From contig JAODNF010000211.1 in the NCBI GenBank assembly GCA_025464915.1, positions 1 through 15,906 on the forward strand: DNA of 15,906 bases. Direction: 5' to 3'. Source of the stretch: Frankiales bacterium. Its GTDB lineage: Bacteria; Actinomycetota; Actinomycetes; Mycobacteriales; SCTD01. Shown here one piece after another: positions 14,914-15,906 of this stretch. The number at the start of each line of letters is the position of its first letter. The stretch's first letter is position 1. Position numbers and translations under genes: made by a program. The notes under the pieces are model-generated. The model was not told the DNA's origin, did no database searches, and saw only the letters and a program-made list of their open reading frames with translations.

Positions 14914-14940
14914 TATCTCCAACGCAGAGGGTCGGCGCAA
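14912..14940 (-). promoter_or_regulatory. sigma-70-type promoter candidate for the pirin operon
   Basis: On the minus strand TTGCGC (14940-14935) and GATAGT (14917-14912) are separated by exactly 17 bases. They match the -35 TTGACA at 3 of 6 positions and the -10 TATAAT at 4 of 6. The predicted start near 14905 leaves a short leader with AGGAG before the ATG at 14882. Confidence 0.5.
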
Positions 14941-14964
14941 CCTTCCCCGGGTAGAGCCCCCAGC

Positions 14965-15906
14965 ATGACTGCCACCTCACCGCTGGTCGCCGGGCGCTAC
15001 CGGCTGGTCCGCGAGCTCGGCCGCGGCGGCATGGGCGTCGTCTGGGAGGCCTTCGACGAGCTCCTCCACCGGTCGGTGGCCGTGAAGGAGGTCCACTTCC
15101 CGGCCGAGCTGCCGGAGGCCGACCGCGAGCGGCTCGCCGGCCGCACCCTCCAGGAGGCTCGGGCCGTCGCCGCGCTCGACACCGCGGCCGCGGTGCGGGT
15201 CTACGACATCGTCGAGCAGGACACCCGGCCGTGGCTGGTGATGGAGCTGGTCCGCGGCACGACGCTGATCGCCCGGGTCAGCGAGCAGGGCGCCCTGCCG
15301 GAGCAGGACGTGGCGCGCATCGGGCTCGCGCTCGTCGACGCGCTGGAGGCTGCCCATGCCGCCGGGGTGCTGCACCGCGACGTGAAGCCGAGCAACGTCC
15401 TGCTCGGCGAGGACGGCAGGGTCGCGCTGACCGACTTCGGCATCGCCACGATCGAGGGGGACAGCCGCGAGGCGACGACGGGGGTGGTGCTCGGCTCACC
15501 GTCCTACGTCGCGCCCGAGCGCCTGGCCGGCGACCGGCCGTCGGCGGCGTCGGACTACTGGGCCCTGGGCGCGACGCTGTGGACGGCGCTGGAGGGGAGG
15601 CAGCCCTACGACGGGGCGACCGCCTACGCCGTGCTCAGCGCCGTCACGACCTCCGAGCCGCCGTTGTGCACCCGCTGCAGCCCTGCGATGCAGGAGCTGC
15701 TGCGCTCGCTGATGGCGCGCAACCCGCTGCTGCGCCCGCCCGCGGCGAGCGTCCGGGCACGGCTCGAGCAGGTCGCCTCGGGTCCCGAGCCGGCGCTCAT
15801 GGCACCGACGCTGGCACTGCCGCTGCCCGAGCACTTCGACCGCACCACGGTCCTGGACGCCCGCCCCCCGGCAGCTGACCCGGCGCCCCCCGCGCCGCCT
15901 GCGCCG
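14965..15906 (+). CDS. PknB-like serine/threonine protein kinase, 3' truncated
   Basis: The first 314 codons are visible and the gene runs off the window. The kinase domain (about 10-270) is complete: glycine loop GRGGMGVV (19-26), ATP lysine in VAVK (41), helix-C Glu64 in QEARAV, catalytic HRDVKPSN (137-144), DFG (157-159), and the SPSYVAPERL activation/P+1 segment. From about residue 275 the sequence becomes Pro/Ala-rich, the usual linker toward a transmembrane helix or C-terminal domain, which cannot be seen. Bacterial kinases of this type phosphorylate Ser/Thr on regulators and division or metabolic proteins. The ATG at 14965 lacks a strong ribosome binding site. It is divergent from the pirin gene, with 82 bases between the starts. 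Confidence 0.94.
   Translation, partial: MTATSPLVAGRYRLVRELGRGGMGVVWEAFDELLHRSVAVKEVHFPAELPEADRERLAGRTLQEARAVAALDTAAAVRVYDIVEQDTRPWLVMELVRGTTLIARVSEQGALPEQDVARIGLALVDALEAAHAAGVLHRDVKPSNVLLGEDGRVALTDFGIATIEGDSREATTGVVLGSPSYVAPERLAGDRPSAASDYWALGATLWTALEGRQPYDGATAYAVLSAVTTSEPPLCTRCSPAMQELLRSLMARNPLLRPPAASVRARLEQVASGPEPALMAPTLALPLPEHFDRTTVLDARPPAADPAPPAPPAP

Noticed and set aside
1..15906. CRISPR arrays, insertion sequences, prophage, defence or biosynthetic gene clusters
   Set aside because: No repeat array, transposase, phage gene, or multi-gene assembly of such a kind was seen; all genes belong to housekeeping or common accessory families.

Overview
The window is very GC-rich (third codon positions are almost all G or C), with many GTG starts, tightly packed genes and overlapping stop/start codons. 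Together with a mycobacterial-type GpgS/FolP pair, an LAxTG cell-wall sorting signal, a PknB-like serine/threonine kinase and a PPK1/Ppx pair, this points to the chromosome of a high-GC actinobacterium. Genus cannot be told from the sequence. I see no tRNA, rRNA, CRISPR array, insertion sequence, prophage or attachment site. This is mostly ordinary chromosomal core and near-core sequence, and I did not find a clearly new multi-gene system.

Layout. (1) 1-644: 3' part of a short-chain dehydrogenase gene. (2) 632-2596, minus strand: a small Dabb-family protein, then a Tat-exported, sortase-anchored purple-acid-phosphatase-like metallophosphoesterase. (3) 2668-3646, plus strand: a 58-residue zinc-ribbon protein and a glycerophosphodiester phosphodiesterase. 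(4) 6957-3643, minus strand: a 44-residue small protein, polyphosphate kinase (ppk1) and a Ppx/GppA phosphatase, probably one operon. (5) 7135-7875, plus strand, divergent from the polyphosphate genes: an OmpR-type regulator whose receiver domain has lost its phosphorylation residues. (6) 10191-7888, minus strand: gpgS, a FolP2-like dihydropteroate synthase and folE, translationally coupled or nearly so. (7) 10231-12828, plus strand: a ferredoxin-reductase-type FAD oxidoreductase and a secreted cysteine-rich Asp-box (sialidase-fold) protein. (8) 14882-12825, minus strand: a pirin gene broken by one in-frame TAG, a RibD_C reductase and a PaaI-type thioesterase, behind a recognisable promoter with an overlapping palindrome. 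(9) 14965 to the end: the kinase domain of a serine/threonine protein kinase, cut by the window edge.

How they fit. Items 2 to 5 put an extracytoplasmic phosphoesterase, a glycerophosphodiesterase, polyphosphate synthesis, polyphosphate degradation and a DNA-binding regulator within about 7 kb, which suggests a phosphate acquisition and storage neighbourhood. That link is inferred from gene content. Items 6 to 8 concern methylglucose-lipopolysaccharide/glucosylglycerate and pterin chemistry, redox functions and a small detoxification-type operon. The observations most worth a second look are the nonsense codon in pirin, the pseudo-receiver regulator facing the polyphosphate genes, the undersized gene upstream of ppk1, the altered pABA-loop of the FolP next to gpgS and folE, and the Tat plus LAxTG phosphoesterase.
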